Numbered from the stretch's first letter, positions 50,563 through 60,480 are shown. The stretch is DNA of 64,000 bases from Symbiodinium natans (GCA_905221605.1 CAJNDS010002252.1:240001-304000); one strand, 5' to 3'. Made by a program: numbers and translations. Notes: generated by a model not told the origin, from the sequence alone.

Positions 50563-50636
50563 GTGCCGAAGTGGTCATGTCCCTACGGAAGCTGCACGGG
50601 GCCCCAGCTGAAAGATGTTCGTTTCGGGGCGCAGAG
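50563..50636 (+). CDS. Cysteine-rich protein, exon C2
   Basis: Follows TAAGTGCAG and encodes VPKWSCPYGSCTGPQLKDVR then FGAQ. The GT donor at 50637 is the default. A GC donor at 50629 would join in phase 0 to 51221 (DVRFGVLACVGG). Confidence 0.6.
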
Positions 50637-51220
50637 GTGTGCGTTTTTGGGGGTTTAGGACTTGGGGTTCCCCAAGCCTTAGGATTTTTGTGAAGGTTTC
50701 AGGGTTTAGGGTTTAGGGTTTAGGGTTTAAGCCTTCTAAGACCCCGAAAACAATCAGGGTCTGAGGGGGCAAACCTCAGTCCCTACAGCCCTACAACCCC
50801 AATCAACCGCTAACCTTCAAACCCTTTAAATCCTAAACCTTGAAACCTAAAACACTAAACCCAAACTTAAACCCTAAAGAACTTAACCCTAGACCCAAAC
50901 TCCACCCTGAAGCCCTAAACCCTAAAATCTAAAGCCCTAAACTCTAAACCCCCAACCCTAAACCCCAAGCCCTAACCAGAAACCTCAAACCCTAAACCCC
51001 AAACCCTACACATATGCTGGATTTTTCAGGGTTACGATTGATTGGGGTTTCCCAGCTGTTCGGATTGAGGTTTGTCCTCAGACCCTAGACCTTAAGCGAA
51101 AACCCCAAACCCTAAACCCCAAACCCCAAACCCTAAACCCCAAACCCTAAACCCTAAACCCCACACCCTAACCCCTAAACCCTAAACCCTAACGCCTAAA
51201 GCCCAGTGAAACTGTGGAAG

Positions 51221-51283
51221 GTCCTCGCCTGCGTGGGCGGGACCCTCCGGCCGCCCAGCTTCCGCTGCGTAAAGCCAGAGCCG
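51221..51283 (+). CDS. Cysteine-rich repeat protein, exon C3
   Basis: Follows CTGTGGAAG and encodes VLACVGGTLRPPSFRCVKPE. L-x-C-x-x-G-x-L-x-P-x-x-F-x-C again. The GC donor at 51284 joins in phase 0 to 52580 (KPEPECPVPTDI). An alternative acceptor at 51206 would add five codons. Confidence 0.65.
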
Positions 51284-51293
51284 GCCTCAGTAG

Positions 51294-51560
51294 GGGTTAG
51301 GGTTTAGGGTGCAGGGTTTAGGGTTCAGGGTTGAGGGTTTAGGGTTCAGGGTTCAGGGTCTGTGGTGCAGGGTTTGGGGTTTAGGGTTCAGGGTTTAGGG
51401 CTGTAAGGTTCGGGGTTTAGGGTTCAGGGTTCGGGTGCAGAGTTTGGGGTGCAGGGCTTAGGGTTTATGGTTTCAGGTTCAGGGTTTAGGGTTTAGGGTT
51501 TAGGGTTCAGGGTTCCGGGTTTAGGGTTCGGTTTAGCCTTCAGGGCATTGAGGGTTTAGG
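51294..51560 (+). repeat. Long degenerate TTTAGGG/TTCAGGG array
   Basis: About 35 units, heavily mixed, starting 10 bp after the donor of exon C3. Confidence 0.85.
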
Positions 51561-51925
51561 GTTGATGAGGGGTCAGAGTGTGGGTTTAGGGTTGGTTTGA
51601 GGGTTTAGGCTTGATTCGGGACTAAGGGCTGTTTCAGGCTGGTTATGATGTTTCAGGGTGTGGGGTTTAGGGTTTAGGGGTTAGGCGTTTAAGGTTTTGG
51701 GGTTTTAGGGTATAGGGCTTAGGGTTCAGGTTCTGAGATGACGAGGACATCAGGGTTTTGGGTCTAGTCTGCGGGGCGCTGGGGATCTGAGTCGAGCCGG
51801 ACGCCTCCATCCCTAGGAAATTCATGACGTCTCCGGACCCCCAACCTCTCGTTCAAAGGGGTAGGGTTTGGGGTTTTGGGTTTTGGGTTTAGGGTTTAGG
51901 GTTTAGGGTTTAGGGTTTGCCAAAG

Positions 51926-52380
51926 TTGTTTCCCGGTTCGCTAGTCTACACGGCTCCTGGGAGTTAGCCTTCAAGATTATGGAGCCTGGCGCCAATGAAA
52001 CGGTTTCGGGTGAAGACCCAAACCTTCGGGCCCTCTATCAAGCTGGTGTGCCGCCAGACGGCAGGTTCATCGCAATGGCGTCCGGAGTCATTTCGGGTGG
52101 CACAACGGGGCCTAACCAAGTTGTCAACTTGGCTCAAGGGCTGTCAGTGGTTCCACAGCATGTGGAACACAGCCCATTTGCTCGTGTTTGCATTGCTGAC
52201 GCTGTGATCCTTGACTACATGAGCACAGGAACCTGGTTTCAGGGCGGCGCGTGTTTTGATAAAACCTCGTTCAACCCGAACAACAAGCCAATGCCCCTTA
52301 CAATTTTGGCGCCACCCTCAGATGTATCGGTGGCCAGATGCGTGCAAGAGCGGTTTTGCCTGCCCAAAACCTTTCTGTCG
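51926..52380 (+). CDS. Unrecognised coding-like segment inside a predicted intron
   Basis: Open for about 150 codons, e.g. YQAGVPPDGRFIAMASGVIS and FARVCIADAVILDYMSTGTW. An ATG at 51979 could be a start. It lies between TTTAGGG (51880-51918) and CCCTAAA (52455-52553), within the intron implied by the C3-C4 join. It may be an alternative long exon, a separate gene or a captured fragment; the frame ends in repeat-derived NPNPKP. Confidence 0.45.
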
Positions 52381-52454
52381 GCCAACCCTAAACTCCAACT
52401 ACTGGGTCAGGCAACAAGTCCCTTGTTAAACTCCAGACCCCAAAGCCCAAACCC

Positions 52455-52553
52455 AAACCCTAAACCCTAAACCCTGCCCTACACCCTAAACCCTAAACCC
52501 TAAACCCTAAACCCTAAACCCTAAACCCTAAACCCTAAACCCTAAACCCTAAA
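52455..52553 (+). repeat. Interstitial CCCTAAA array
   Basis: About fourteen units, perfect on the right. Confidence 0.9.
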
Positions 52554-52579
52554 GTATACTACGAACCCTCCGCCCAGAG

Positions 52580-52633
52580 GAGTGCCCGGTGCCCACCGAC
52601 ATCCCGCAAGCCTCGGCCAATGGCAGCTGCAAG
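52580..52633 (+). CDS. Cysteine-rich repeat protein, exon C4
   Basis: Follows CGCCCAGAG and encodes ECPVPTDIPQASANGSCK. GT donor (GTGGGTC) at 52634. It joins in phase 0 to 53229, giving NGSCKENYTDGLIPGG. Confidence 0.7.
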
Positions 52634-52646
52634 GTGGGTCAGGGTT

Positions 52647-52714
52647 GCCCTAAACCCTAAACCCTAAACCCTAAACCCTAAACCCCAAACCCTAAACCCT
52701 AAACCCTAAACCCT
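52647..52714 (+). repeat. Interstitial CCCTAAA array
   Basis: Nine units, 14 bp after the donor of exon C4. Here the intron begins with CCCTAAA rather than TTTAGGG, an exception to the usual order. Confidence 0.9.
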
Positions 52715-53228
52715 ATGAGGGTTGGCAGCCCTGGGTTCCTAGGTCTGTAGTTACGTGGGCCTGTAACGTGGCCCCTTACCTCCCTTAAAGGGTTCTGCAG
52801 TTATTTATAGGGTAGATAAGGGCTATGTTATCAGGAGTCCTGATTTAAGGACCCATCCTAAAGGGACCCTGCAACGACCCTAAGGAGCTTAGGGTGTGCG
52901 ACGACTTTTTGAGGGTTTAGGGCTTAAGGCTTAGGGGGTTTAAGGCTTATGATTTACAGGGTTCGCAGAGTTTACAGGGTTTACGGGGTTTACGGGGTTT
53001 ACGGGGTTTAGGTTCTTAGGGTTACAGGATTTAGGATTTAGGGTTGAGGGTTTCGGGTGTTGTCGGCTTGGGGACACGAAACTTGTCAATGTGACGATCT
53101 GTTGGCTCCTGTTGAGGGGGGGGGGGGGGGGGGAGGTATGTGGTACGTGAATCGCAGGCTCTTCCTCCCTGGGCCCTTGAACGTTACGAGCCTAAACCTG
53201 CAACCCTCAACCCCATACCTGACCCTAG

Positions 53229-53263
53229 GAGAACTACACGGATGGCCTGATCCCTGGCGGAAG
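53229..53263 (+). CDS. Cysteine-rich repeat protein, exon C5
   Basis: Follows TGACCCTAG. Only 35 bp, encoding ENYTDGLIPGG. The GC donor at 53264 leaves AG, which with G of the next exon gives RRCTGAC. It was found only because exons C4 and C6 were out of phase without it. Confidence 0.65.
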
Positions 53264-53763
53264 GCTCTTGGGGCTGTCTGGGTTGTGCAAACTTCGGGCT
53301 TGTAGGGTTTATAGAGCTTCAAGCAGTTTAGGCTTTTGGCTTGTCTGGTTTGGGGTTTTGAGTTTTGAGTTGTGCTTGCGTTGTGACCGTCTTGCGTTTG
53401 AAGTTGAGCTGCTCTATGATCGCTACACATCGAACATACACACCAACGGTATGAGGATTCACGAATATCCGTTGACGCTTACACTCAGTTGCGTACATTC
53501 ATGCACCCTTGATGCTAAACCCGAAACCCAAAAACAGCACTAGCGGGTGTGTTTTTGCTTTATCCTGTAGGTGAAATCACCTGGTGGCCCCTATAAGCCT
53601 GAGCTCCCAAGTGCAAGCAGCTCTACGGGCTTATCCGCGATGCTGTACCTGGAGGCTCATGGATAGTTGTTTTGCCTAAACCCTAAACCCTACACCCCAG
53701 CACCCTAAGCCCTATAAGCCCCAACTACCCTAACACCACACCCTGGCACCCTAAAACCCAAAC

Positions 53764-53932
53764 CCCGAAGTAACCCCTCAACAGCACACTTTCCCCTAAA
53801 CCCTAACACCACACCCTAACACCCTAACACCCCTATAGTTCTATAACCCTAAACCCTAAACCCTAAACCCTAAACCCTGAACCCTGAACCCTAAACCCTA
53901 AACCCTAAACCCGAAGCAACCCCTCAACAGCA
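53764..53932 (+). repeat. C-rich heptamers between 23-bp direct repeats
   Basis: CCCGAAGTAACCCCTCAACA and three more bases at 53764-53786 recur at 53910-53932 with one difference. CCCTAAA and CCCTAACA units lie between. The second copy ends at the acceptor of exon C6. Confidence 0.8.
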
Positions 53933-53933
53933 G

Positions 53934-53984
53934 GAGATGCACTGGTGCCTGCGCGGATGGCTTTCGGGCCACGGCCAACCTTTC
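53934..53984 (+). CDS. Cysteine-rich repeat protein, exon C6
   Basis: Follows CAACAGCAG and encodes RCTGACADGFRATANLS. The GC donor at 53985 removes GCGCCTTGG; joining to 54769 turns an apparent Ser-Arg into Ser-Cys and restores the conserved cysteine (ANLSCLLGRLVPARFSC). Confidence 0.75.
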
Positions 53985-54599
53985 GCGCCTTGGCTACGGT
54001 TTAGGGTTTAGGGGGTCTAGGGTTTAGGTTTTAGGTTTTCGGGTTTAGGGTTTAGGGTGGTTTGGGGCGCTTCACGGGGCACTTCTGGGGCTGTTGCATT
54101 CAAAACCCGGGGTTTCGTACTGTTATGTGGGGCGGCCCAAGAATCCTATATCAAGGATTTTTTGAATGATAGCCAGGTGAATGGACTGGTTCTGAGTCCA
54201 TGTCTCTATAATTCTCGTCTATACTTCTTGAGCCCTAAACACCTACTTGTGCCATGTACACGAACCTCCGGAAGGCCCAAGAAGCAAACTCTTTAGGGGA
54301 GGTTATTGCTTATTATTATGCCCTGAACCTTAAACCCGACTCCCGAACACCATTGCGCTCTTTTCCCTCAATAGCTTACGGAGAGAGAGGATGACGACTT
54401 CCCCCACTTCCCCCTGACATACCCCAATTCCCTAAGCGAACCCCTAAACGCCCTGAACCCCTAAACCCCCTAAACCCAGCCCTCAATCCCCCCAAGCCCT
54501 AAACCCTAAACTAAACCCTAAACCCGTAAACTCCCTAAACCCATAAACCTGTTGACTCCAAGCCTAGAAGGGCCCCGCCCAAAATCCCAAACCATGTTG

Positions 54600-54765
54600 G
54601 GGTTGAGGGTTTAGGGGTTTAGGGGTTTAGGGGTGCAGGGTTTAGGGTTTAGGGCTAGGGTTTAGGGTTTAGGGTTTAGGGTTTACGGTTTAGGGTTTAG
54701 GGTTTACGGTTTAGGGTTTAGGGTTTAGGGTTTAGGGTTTATAAGGTTTAAGGTTTAGGGGTTTT
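54600..54765 (+). repeat. Long TTTAGGG array
   Basis: More than twenty units with TTTACGG variants, ending at the acceptor of exon C7. Confidence 0.9.
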
Positions 54766-54768
54766 CAG

Positions 54769-54820
54769 GTGCCTCTTGGGGCGGCTGGTTCCCGCCCGCT
54801 TCTCCTGCCGGCGGCCTGGG
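54769..54820 (+). CDS. Cysteine-rich repeat protein, exon C7
   Basis: Follows GGTTTTCAG and encodes CLLGRLVPARFSCRRPG. The GC donor at 54821 (GCGACC) joins in phase 0 to 55571. Readthrough to 54836 (ATWVRAAS) is the alternative. Confidence 0.7.
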
Positions 54821-54854
54821 GCGACCTGGGTTCGGGCTGCCTCAACCCCTAAAC

Positions 54855-54945
54855 CCTTAACCCTAAACCCTAAACCCCAAACCCTAAAGCCCAAACCCTA
54901 AACCCTAAACACTAAACCCTAAACCCTAAACCCTAAACCCCCTTA
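54855..54945 (+). repeat. Degenerate CCCTAAA array
   Basis: About twelve units, followed by a longer C-rich diverged stretch to 55090. Confidence 0.85.
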
Positions 54946-55202
54946 TCCCTAAACCCCTAAACTCCTCAACCTCCCAAACCCCAAACCCTAGACCCCTCGA
55001 CCCCTAAACCCTGAACTCTTAACCCTTCTACCCCTCAACCCTAAACCTGCAGATTCCCTTAGACCCCTAAGCCCCTCAAATCTCAGCCCCCCTCAGCCTC
55101 CAGGGCTTTCGGGTTTAGGCGAAGAAGGGGGGGAGGGTTTTGGTGTGGCGCGGGTACCGTGTTTGAATGGGAGGCGGGCCGGGCTTGTCTCTAGTGTAGA
55201 GT

Positions 55203-55301
55203 TCGGGATGTCTCCCCTTTACGAACAGTCCTTAAGAGGGATTTACCCCCCTTTTGTAACCCCTGGTCAAGGACTGTTAGTATAAAGGGCGAACATCCCA
55301 A
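55203..55301. mobile_element. MITE family A, older copy
   Basis: 99 bp from TCGGGATG to CATCCCAA. The flanks TGTAGAGT and TGTATGAT match at 5 of 8 positions, as expected for an aged 8-bp duplication. Confidence 0.75.
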
Positions 55302-55570
55302 TGTATGATGCTTTAACCACGCGCCCCCGCAAAGCCCCTAGGGCTGAACCTCTCTAAACCCTCCTGAAACTCCCCAATCCTGCACCCTTAACCTCCCTGA
55401 ACCCTAAACCCTAAACCCTAAACCCTAAACCCTTCAAAGCCCCTGAACCCCCGAGTCGCAGAGCCCTGAACCCCCAAACCCCAAAGCCCTGAACCCTGAG
55501 AAGCTCCCTAAACCCTACACTTCCTGTGCCCTCAACTTCCTGCACTTCCCAACTTTCTGAACCCCAAGAG

Positions 55571-55682
55571 GCAGCAGTCGCTGTTAACTTCTACCAGCCG
55601 GCCAGGGAGGAGATGGTCAAAGATCTTGTCGTCGCATGCAGCGTGCGATCGTATCTTCTTCAGATCGACCTGGCTCCCCGAG
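55571..55682 (+). CDS. Exon D1 of the same predicted gene
   Basis: Follows CCCCAAGAG; 37 codons, including AVNFYQPAREEMVKDLVVAC and SVRSYLLQIDLAPR. The GT donor at 55683 leaves one G that completes Gly with exon D2. No domain is recognised; it looks like a folded, non-repeat domain following the cysteine repeats. Confidence 0.6.
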
Positions 55683-55809
55683 GTTGATCAAGAAATGCTC
55701 CAAAACGACTGCCAGGTCACTTCCGACGACATTTGCCGATTACCAGATTCCCCCAGAATGGGACGACTACCTTGAGCAGAGGCCCTAGAGCAGAGGCCCT
55801 AGATCCTGA

Positions 55810-55965
55810 ACCCTAAACCCTAAACCCTAAATACCCTAAACCCTAAATACCCTAAACCCTAATCCCTAAACCCAAAACCCGAAACTCTAAACCCGAAACC
55901 TTAAACCCTAAACCCTAAACCCTAGGCCCTCAACGCTAAAACCCTAAACCCTAAACCCTAAACCG
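55810..55965 (+). repeat. Degenerate CCCTAAA array
   Basis: CCCTAAA with ATACCCTAAA decamers and CCCGAAA variants. Confidence 0.85.
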
Positions 55966-55974
55966 AAGCTCGAG

Positions 55975-56059
55975 GCATCGACGCCGCCATCGCCGCCTCG
56001 GGCGGCGATGCGGCCGACGACTTCTGGGGCTCCGCAGGCAGCAGCATCTGGATGTCCGG
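55975..56059 (+). CDS. Exon D2 of the same predicted gene
   Basis: Follows AAGCTCGAG and encodes IDAAIAASGGDAADDFWGSA then GSSIWMSG. GT donor (GTTTTG) at 56060; phase 2 matches exon D3. Confidence 0.65.
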
Positions 56060-56192
56060 GTTTTGTAGGGCTTAGGAGCCCTAAGCCCTAAGCCCTAAAC
56101 CCCAAACCCTAAACCCCAAACTAAACCCTAGAACCTTAAACCCTAAAGTCCTAAATTTTGGAGGGGAGGGGTGGTAGTGAGTTGCCCACAAG
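56060..56192 (+). other. Shortest predicted telomeric-repeat intron (133 bp)
   Basis: Starts GTTTTGTAGGGCTTAGG and continues with CCCTAAG/CCCTAAA units, ending GCCCACAAG. The sense and antisense heptamers are adjacent, so the whole intron could fold into one short hairpin. Confidence 0.5.
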
Positions 56193-56244
56193 GGTGCTCG
56201 GGATCCCTCACTCTGAGGGCGCTTTGAGCTCGGCCGTGGACCTG
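56193..56244 (+). CDS. Exon D3 of the same predicted gene
   Basis: Follows GCCCACAAG and encodes VLGIPHSEGALSSAVDL in phase with D2 (WMSGVLG). The GC donor at 56245 gives a phase-0 join to 56562. Reading on to 56260 with a GA donor is the alternative. Confidence 0.55.
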
Positions 56245-56561
56245 GCGCAGCGATCTTCTGGATAGGGTTGAGGGTTAGGGTCAGGGTTTAGGGTTTAGGG
56301 TTTCGAGCTTAGAAGGTTTAAAAAGGTTTAGGGTTGAGGGTTTATAAGATCTAGGGTCAAAGGTTGTAGGGCTTTGGGTGTGTCAGGGTGCGGTGTAGCG
56401 GTGTAGGGTTTAGGCAGGGCGTAGGGACATTGTCGAAGAGGGGAGGCCCCCAAATCCCAAACCCAAAGCCCTGAACCCCAAACCACCCCAAAAGCCTAAG
56501 TGAGAAGCTCCCGAATCCCGAACCCTAAACCCTAAACCCTAAAACCCAGAATCCGCTGCAG

Positions 56562-56593
56562 GCGGAGGTGCGACCCTACCGCCCGGATCTCAG
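56562..56593 (+). CDS. Exon D4 of the same predicted gene
   Basis: Follows CCGCTGCAG and encodes AEVRPYRPDL. GA donor (GATTTC) at 56594. The remaining AG joins G of 56991 in frame. Confidence 0.45.
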
Positions 56594-56925
56594 GATTTCA
56601 GGATTTCCCGCCCATCTCTACACCCCAACGCCCCAACCCTAAACTGATGGGTTTCCCTGCTACCCCTCTATACTACCCGCCCTAAATTCCCCCCTTACAT
56701 CACCTCAATGAAGAATCCCGACATAGCCTTAAAAATGGGGGGTAGACCCCTAAGCCCTCAACCCCTAATCCCCAAACCCTAGGGCAAACCTCAAGAAATC
56801 ATCAGTGTTTTGGGCACCCTGAGATCTAAACCCTAAACCCTGAACGCTAAACCCTAAACCCTAGAACCCGAACCGAAACACGAAACCCTGAACCCTAAAC
56901 CCTAAACCCTAAACCCTAACCGCCC

Positions 56926-56926
<1 letters not shown>

Positions 56927-56964
<38 letters not shown>
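56927..56964. repeat. Poly-C tract of about 38 bases
   Basis: The longest homopolymer in the window, near the 3' end of predicted intron 56594-56990, where it would act as an extreme pyrimidine tract. Confidence 0.9.
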
Positions 56965-56965
<1 letters not shown>

Positions 56966-56990
56966 CAAAAACAGAAAAAAGAAGTTGCAG

Positions 56991-57064
56991 GCCGACGGCG
57001 GCGCCTGACACAACGACCACGGAAGCTCGGCCTACCTCCGCTGCGCCTCGGCTGAGCTTTCGGG
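56991..57064 (+). CDS. Exon D5, Thr/Pro-rich linker
   Basis: Follows AAGTTGCAG and encodes PTAAPDTTTTEARPTSAAPR then LSFR. The threonine run resembles the spacer in exon A5 and suggests an extracellular linker. Confidence 0.5.
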
Positions 57065-57301
57065 GTATTCAGAGGGCTTCCAGAGCCCTAAACCCTGAAC
57101 CCTCAACCCTAAACCCTAAACCCTAAACTCTAAACCCCCACCCTCAACCCTCAACCCTGAACCCTGAACCCTAGCGGCCCTAGCGGCCCTAGCGGCCCTA
57201 GCAGAGCTATATAGCTTCCCAAGCCCAGAAAGTTCTAAACCCTAAAACCCCCAAAGCCCCCCAAACCCCTTATGATTCACCCAGGCCCCTCCAGAACCCA
57301 G

Positions 57302-57341
57302 CTTTCTGGACACCGTCCTCGGATTCGCGGGGGGCGCCAAG
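57302..57341 (+). CDS. Candidate short exon
   Basis: Follows GAACCCAG and reads FLDTVLGFAGGAK in one frame and FWTPSSDSRGAP in another. Frame and end are uncertain. Confidence 0.3.
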
Positions 57342-57359
57342 ACCCCTTTTAAGTGCTTT

Positions 57360-58160
57360 AGGGGATTAGGGTTTAGGGTTACAGGGTAAATTTTAGGGTT
57401 TAGGGTTTATAGGGTTTAGGGTTTAGGGTTTGGGGATGTGGGCCCTTCGGGTATTTCATAGTTTCCTTTCTAGGGGTCAGAAGGATCATACTCAGGAAGA
57501 TGTTTCCAGAGGGTTTCAGGGGCCTTATCCCAGTATGGGGTTGAAGGGTTTCAGCTTCCTTGGGCTTCTAGGGGCTTCCGGGGGCTTTGGGGGGCTTCAG
57601 TGGCTTTAAACCCTGAACCCTAAACCCTAAACCCGAAACCCTGAATTTAGAGTTGAGGAAGGGGGCTGCTCCGACATGGGTTTGGCGTTTGGGGTTTAGG
57701 GCTTAGGGTTCGGGGTTTCCCGAAACCCTGAGCCCGAAACCCATGGCACCCAGCGAAGTTTGCAGGGTTCAGGGTTTAGGGTTTTGGGTTTAGGGTTTCG
57801 GGTTTAGGGTTCGGGGTTTGTGGGTGGAGCTGGGGTTGAGGCCTTCGGCTTGACAACCCAGAGCGGGCCCGCGCGCCTGTACAGTACATGCTTGGACTCT
57901 AAATTCGACATCTGGGACCGGCCCAAGTATATCCTGTGTCGCACTGGTTCTTACGGACATAGGGAGCCCAAATCCCCGACTTCCTTGTTCAGAACCAAGG
58001 CAAAGATCCTTACTCCCACCCCTTTAGGGTTTGGGACTTAGGGTTTAGTGACTTGGGACTGGGGTTTAGGGTTGAGGGCTTAGGGTTTAGGTGTAGCTTA
58101 AGGGTTGAGGACTTAGGGTTTAAAGGTGTATAGGGCTTAGGGCTTAGGGCTTAGGGTGAA
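57360..58160 (+). repeat. Degenerate TTTAGGG-rich stretch
   Basis: Scattered TTTAGGG, TTTCGGG and CTTAGGG units. A frame at 57820-58041 is open but includes part of dispersed repeat D (GGCCCAAGTATA), so it is not called as a gene. Confidence 0.5.
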
Positions 58161-58191
58161 GGGGCACTCTTGACATCCCTGGGGCCGAAAG

Positions 58192-58245
58192 AGCCCTGAG
58201 GTCGAGAGCGAGCTCTTCATTGTCGTCACCGCGGCCACGGGGGGA
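58192..58245 (+). CDS. Candidate exon, unknown protein
   Basis: Follows GGCCGAAAG and encodes SPEVESELFIVVTAATGG. A GC donor at 58246 is possible before a stop. Good protein character, no family. Confidence 0.45.
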
Positions 58246-58725
58246 GCTCGAAGCTAAGGATCAGTAGGGTGATGTGTAGGCTTCTTTGACTGTCATCCGA
58301 AATTCCAGATATATACTGATCAGGGAAGCTCAGCAGATGTGTAGGGTTTGAATGTTAGGGTTTAGGGTTTAGGGTTTAGAGGTTGGGGTTAAGGACTTGG
58401 GGTTTGGGGTTTTAGAATTTGGGAGTTGGGGGGTTCAAGGCTAAGAGGTTGGGGTTTTAGAATTTGGGAGTTGGGGGGTTCAAGGCTTAGAGGGCCTTAG
58501 TGTCTAGGCCCGTGTTTGGGGTTTAGGGCTAGGGCCTCATCGTGCTTAGGGTTTAGGGTTTAGGGTTTAGGGTTTAGGGTTAAGGGTCTGAGGGTTTAGG
58601 GTTTCGGAGTTGCTGCGACATGGCACAGAAGCCCCTCTCCCACTGCGTCCATCCAAGCGCGCTAACTTTGCGCCAGCCGAAGTCCTCCTTATAAGGCCCC
58701 CAAAATCATGCTGCATAGGCTGTAT

Positions 58726-58832
58726 AGGCACATGGGCGGCGGTCAAGATTATGATCCCTTTTGGGGTACCCTAAACATTAGGTGCCGATCCAAAAAGGGA
58801 ACCATAATTTTGACAACCACCCGCATGGACCC
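58726..58832. mobile_element. Fold-back element, possible MITE
   Basis: GTCAAGATTATGATCCCTTTTGG pairs imperfectly with CCAAAAAGGGAACCATAATTTTGAC. The pairing extends outward into GGGCGGC/ACCCGCAT. The loop is about 30 bp. No second copy in the window. Confidence 0.6.
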
Positions 58833-58895
58833 CCTGCGGAACACGAAGTCCTGAATCTTGAGGGGGGGCGCTTCTGAGGGATTTTGGCGCCTATT

Positions 58896-58972
58896 CAGTC
58901 CTTCATGGGGATTCGAATCGAGGGTACTTTTGTCCCTGCAAAGGACTGCTAGTATAAGGGGGAACATCCCAA
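58896..58972. mobile_element. MITE family A, 5'-truncated copy
   Basis: The internal CAGTCCTT and the right end AGTATAAGGGGGAACATCCC are present, but the left TTGGGATG end is missing. Confidence 0.7.
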
Positions 58973-59436
58973 CTCCAAAGCCTCTGTGGACCCGATGACC
59001 GTGCTCAAAGGCTTGCTTGTTCTCTTGCTGCGCCTGCGGCGCGTGGGCGTTGCTGCGCCGGCGCCGGCGCCGGCAGGCGTCTACCGACAAGGCTTCGGGG
59101 GTTTTGTAACAACTGGGTCGGCCCTGGGGGCCTTTCAGATTTTCCCTTACTGGGTTTGAGAGGATCATGTTCAGGAATGTTTTTTTTCTAAGGGTTTTGA
59201 TAGCCATTCTAGAGAAAGTTTTTGCGCATCTTAGGGTTTAGGGTTTCTGGGTTGTAGGGTTTGTTCGGGTGTTTGGGGTTGATATAGGGCACACAGGGTC
59301 TACAGGGCTTAGAGGAATTGCAGGGCTTAGAGGCTTTGCAAGGATCCTGCGACGACGATCATCGTCCCTTAGCGAAATCCATGTAAGGTTCGGATACCCG
59401 ACCGGTATACAAAGATCACTTACAAGACCCTACAAC

Positions 59437-59596
59437 TTGGGATGTTCCCCCTGATGCTGACAGTCCTTGGTAGGGATTCTGGTACCCCCTAGTCTAAAAA
59501 GGGACTGTTAGCATAAGGGCCTTAGTAGGGATTACTATAGTGCCCCATAGTAGAATCCCAAAAAAGGGACTGTTAGCAGACGGGTGAGCATCCCAG
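59437..59596. mobile_element. MITE family A, expanded copy
   Basis: 160 bp from TTGGGATGTTCCCCC to GAGCATCCCAG, with an internal duplication (GGGACTGTTAGCA appears twice). The flanks CCTACAAC and CCTACAAA match at 7 of 8. Confidence 0.8.
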
Positions 59597-59910
59597 CCTA
59601 CAAACCAAAGTCCTTCTTTCTCCTAGGTTCCTGCGGGCAACCATGAGCTCTAAACCCTCCTAAGCCTTAAGCCCATAGCCTTCACAAGGGAACGTGGTGC
59701 CCTTATGTCCTTTTTGGGGTTTCCTTCATACATGTAAGAAGCACCAAACAAATTGCCCTTACTGCAATATGATACCCTCGACCCTAAACCCTACACCCCA
59801 AGCCCCCAAACCTGAAGCAACAATCTTGAATATGATACCCTAAGCCTAAACCCTAAACCCCCAAACCCCCGAACCGCAATATGGTCCCGGATGTTCCTGG
59901 GACTACGAAG

Positions 59911-59989
59911 CAGCAGAAGAGGTGGAGACCAACTGGGAAGAGATCTCCGAGCTGGCCCATAGCTTTCGCGAGCTGGGGAGCCATGCAGG
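59911..59989 (+). CDS. Candidate exon, helical protein
   Basis: Follows CTACGAAG and encodes AEEVETNWEEISELAHSFRE then LGSHA, a likely amphipathic helix. GT donor at 59990 inside a TTCAGGG repeat. The frame is also open upstream (GCSWDYEA), so the acceptor is uncertain. Confidence 0.55.
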
Positions 59990-60132
59990 GTTCAGGGTTT
60001 AGGATTTAGGGTTTCGGTTTAGGGTGTAGGGTGCAGGTTTCGGGTTTCGGGTTTGGGGTTTAGGGGTTCCCTCTGCTTTTCTCGGGCTTTGCTAGCGGCC
60101 TGTGGAGGATGTCTAGGGCATTGTAGTGCTTA

Positions 60133-60195
60133 CTTGGAGGTTCATGGGTACTTATGTGGAGGGTTAGAAGAACCCTAACTTTGGCTGTAAGTATA
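60133..60195. mobile_element. MITE family B, left end only
   Basis: CTTGGAGGTTCATGGGTACT after TA, then decays; TTTAGGG units follow where the right half should be. Confidence 0.6.
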
Positions 60196-60480
60196 GTTGT
60201 TTCGGGTTTAGGGTTTAGGGTGTTGGGCTAACCCGAAGCTTTCCAAACTTTTCCGAAGAAACCCGCAGAAGCTACCTTGTTCTTCTAGGCTTTGCCGGCT
60301 TGGCTGAAAATCCTCCATGAGGTTCTTAAGTGTCACACACCCTACAAAAAGTGTCGAATATAGGGGTCACAAAAAGTAGTATTCCCTTCTCTTCTGGTCC
60401 CTAGATGTTTCCCACAACCCATAGGGGCCTGAATCATTCAGGCCCCTATGTCAGGGTTGGTTTTCGAGCTCATGTGATCA

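Noticed and set aside
58726-58832. Assignment to MITE family A
   Set aside because: It is palindromic but lacks TTGGGATG/CATCCCAA ends and the 8-bp duplication.
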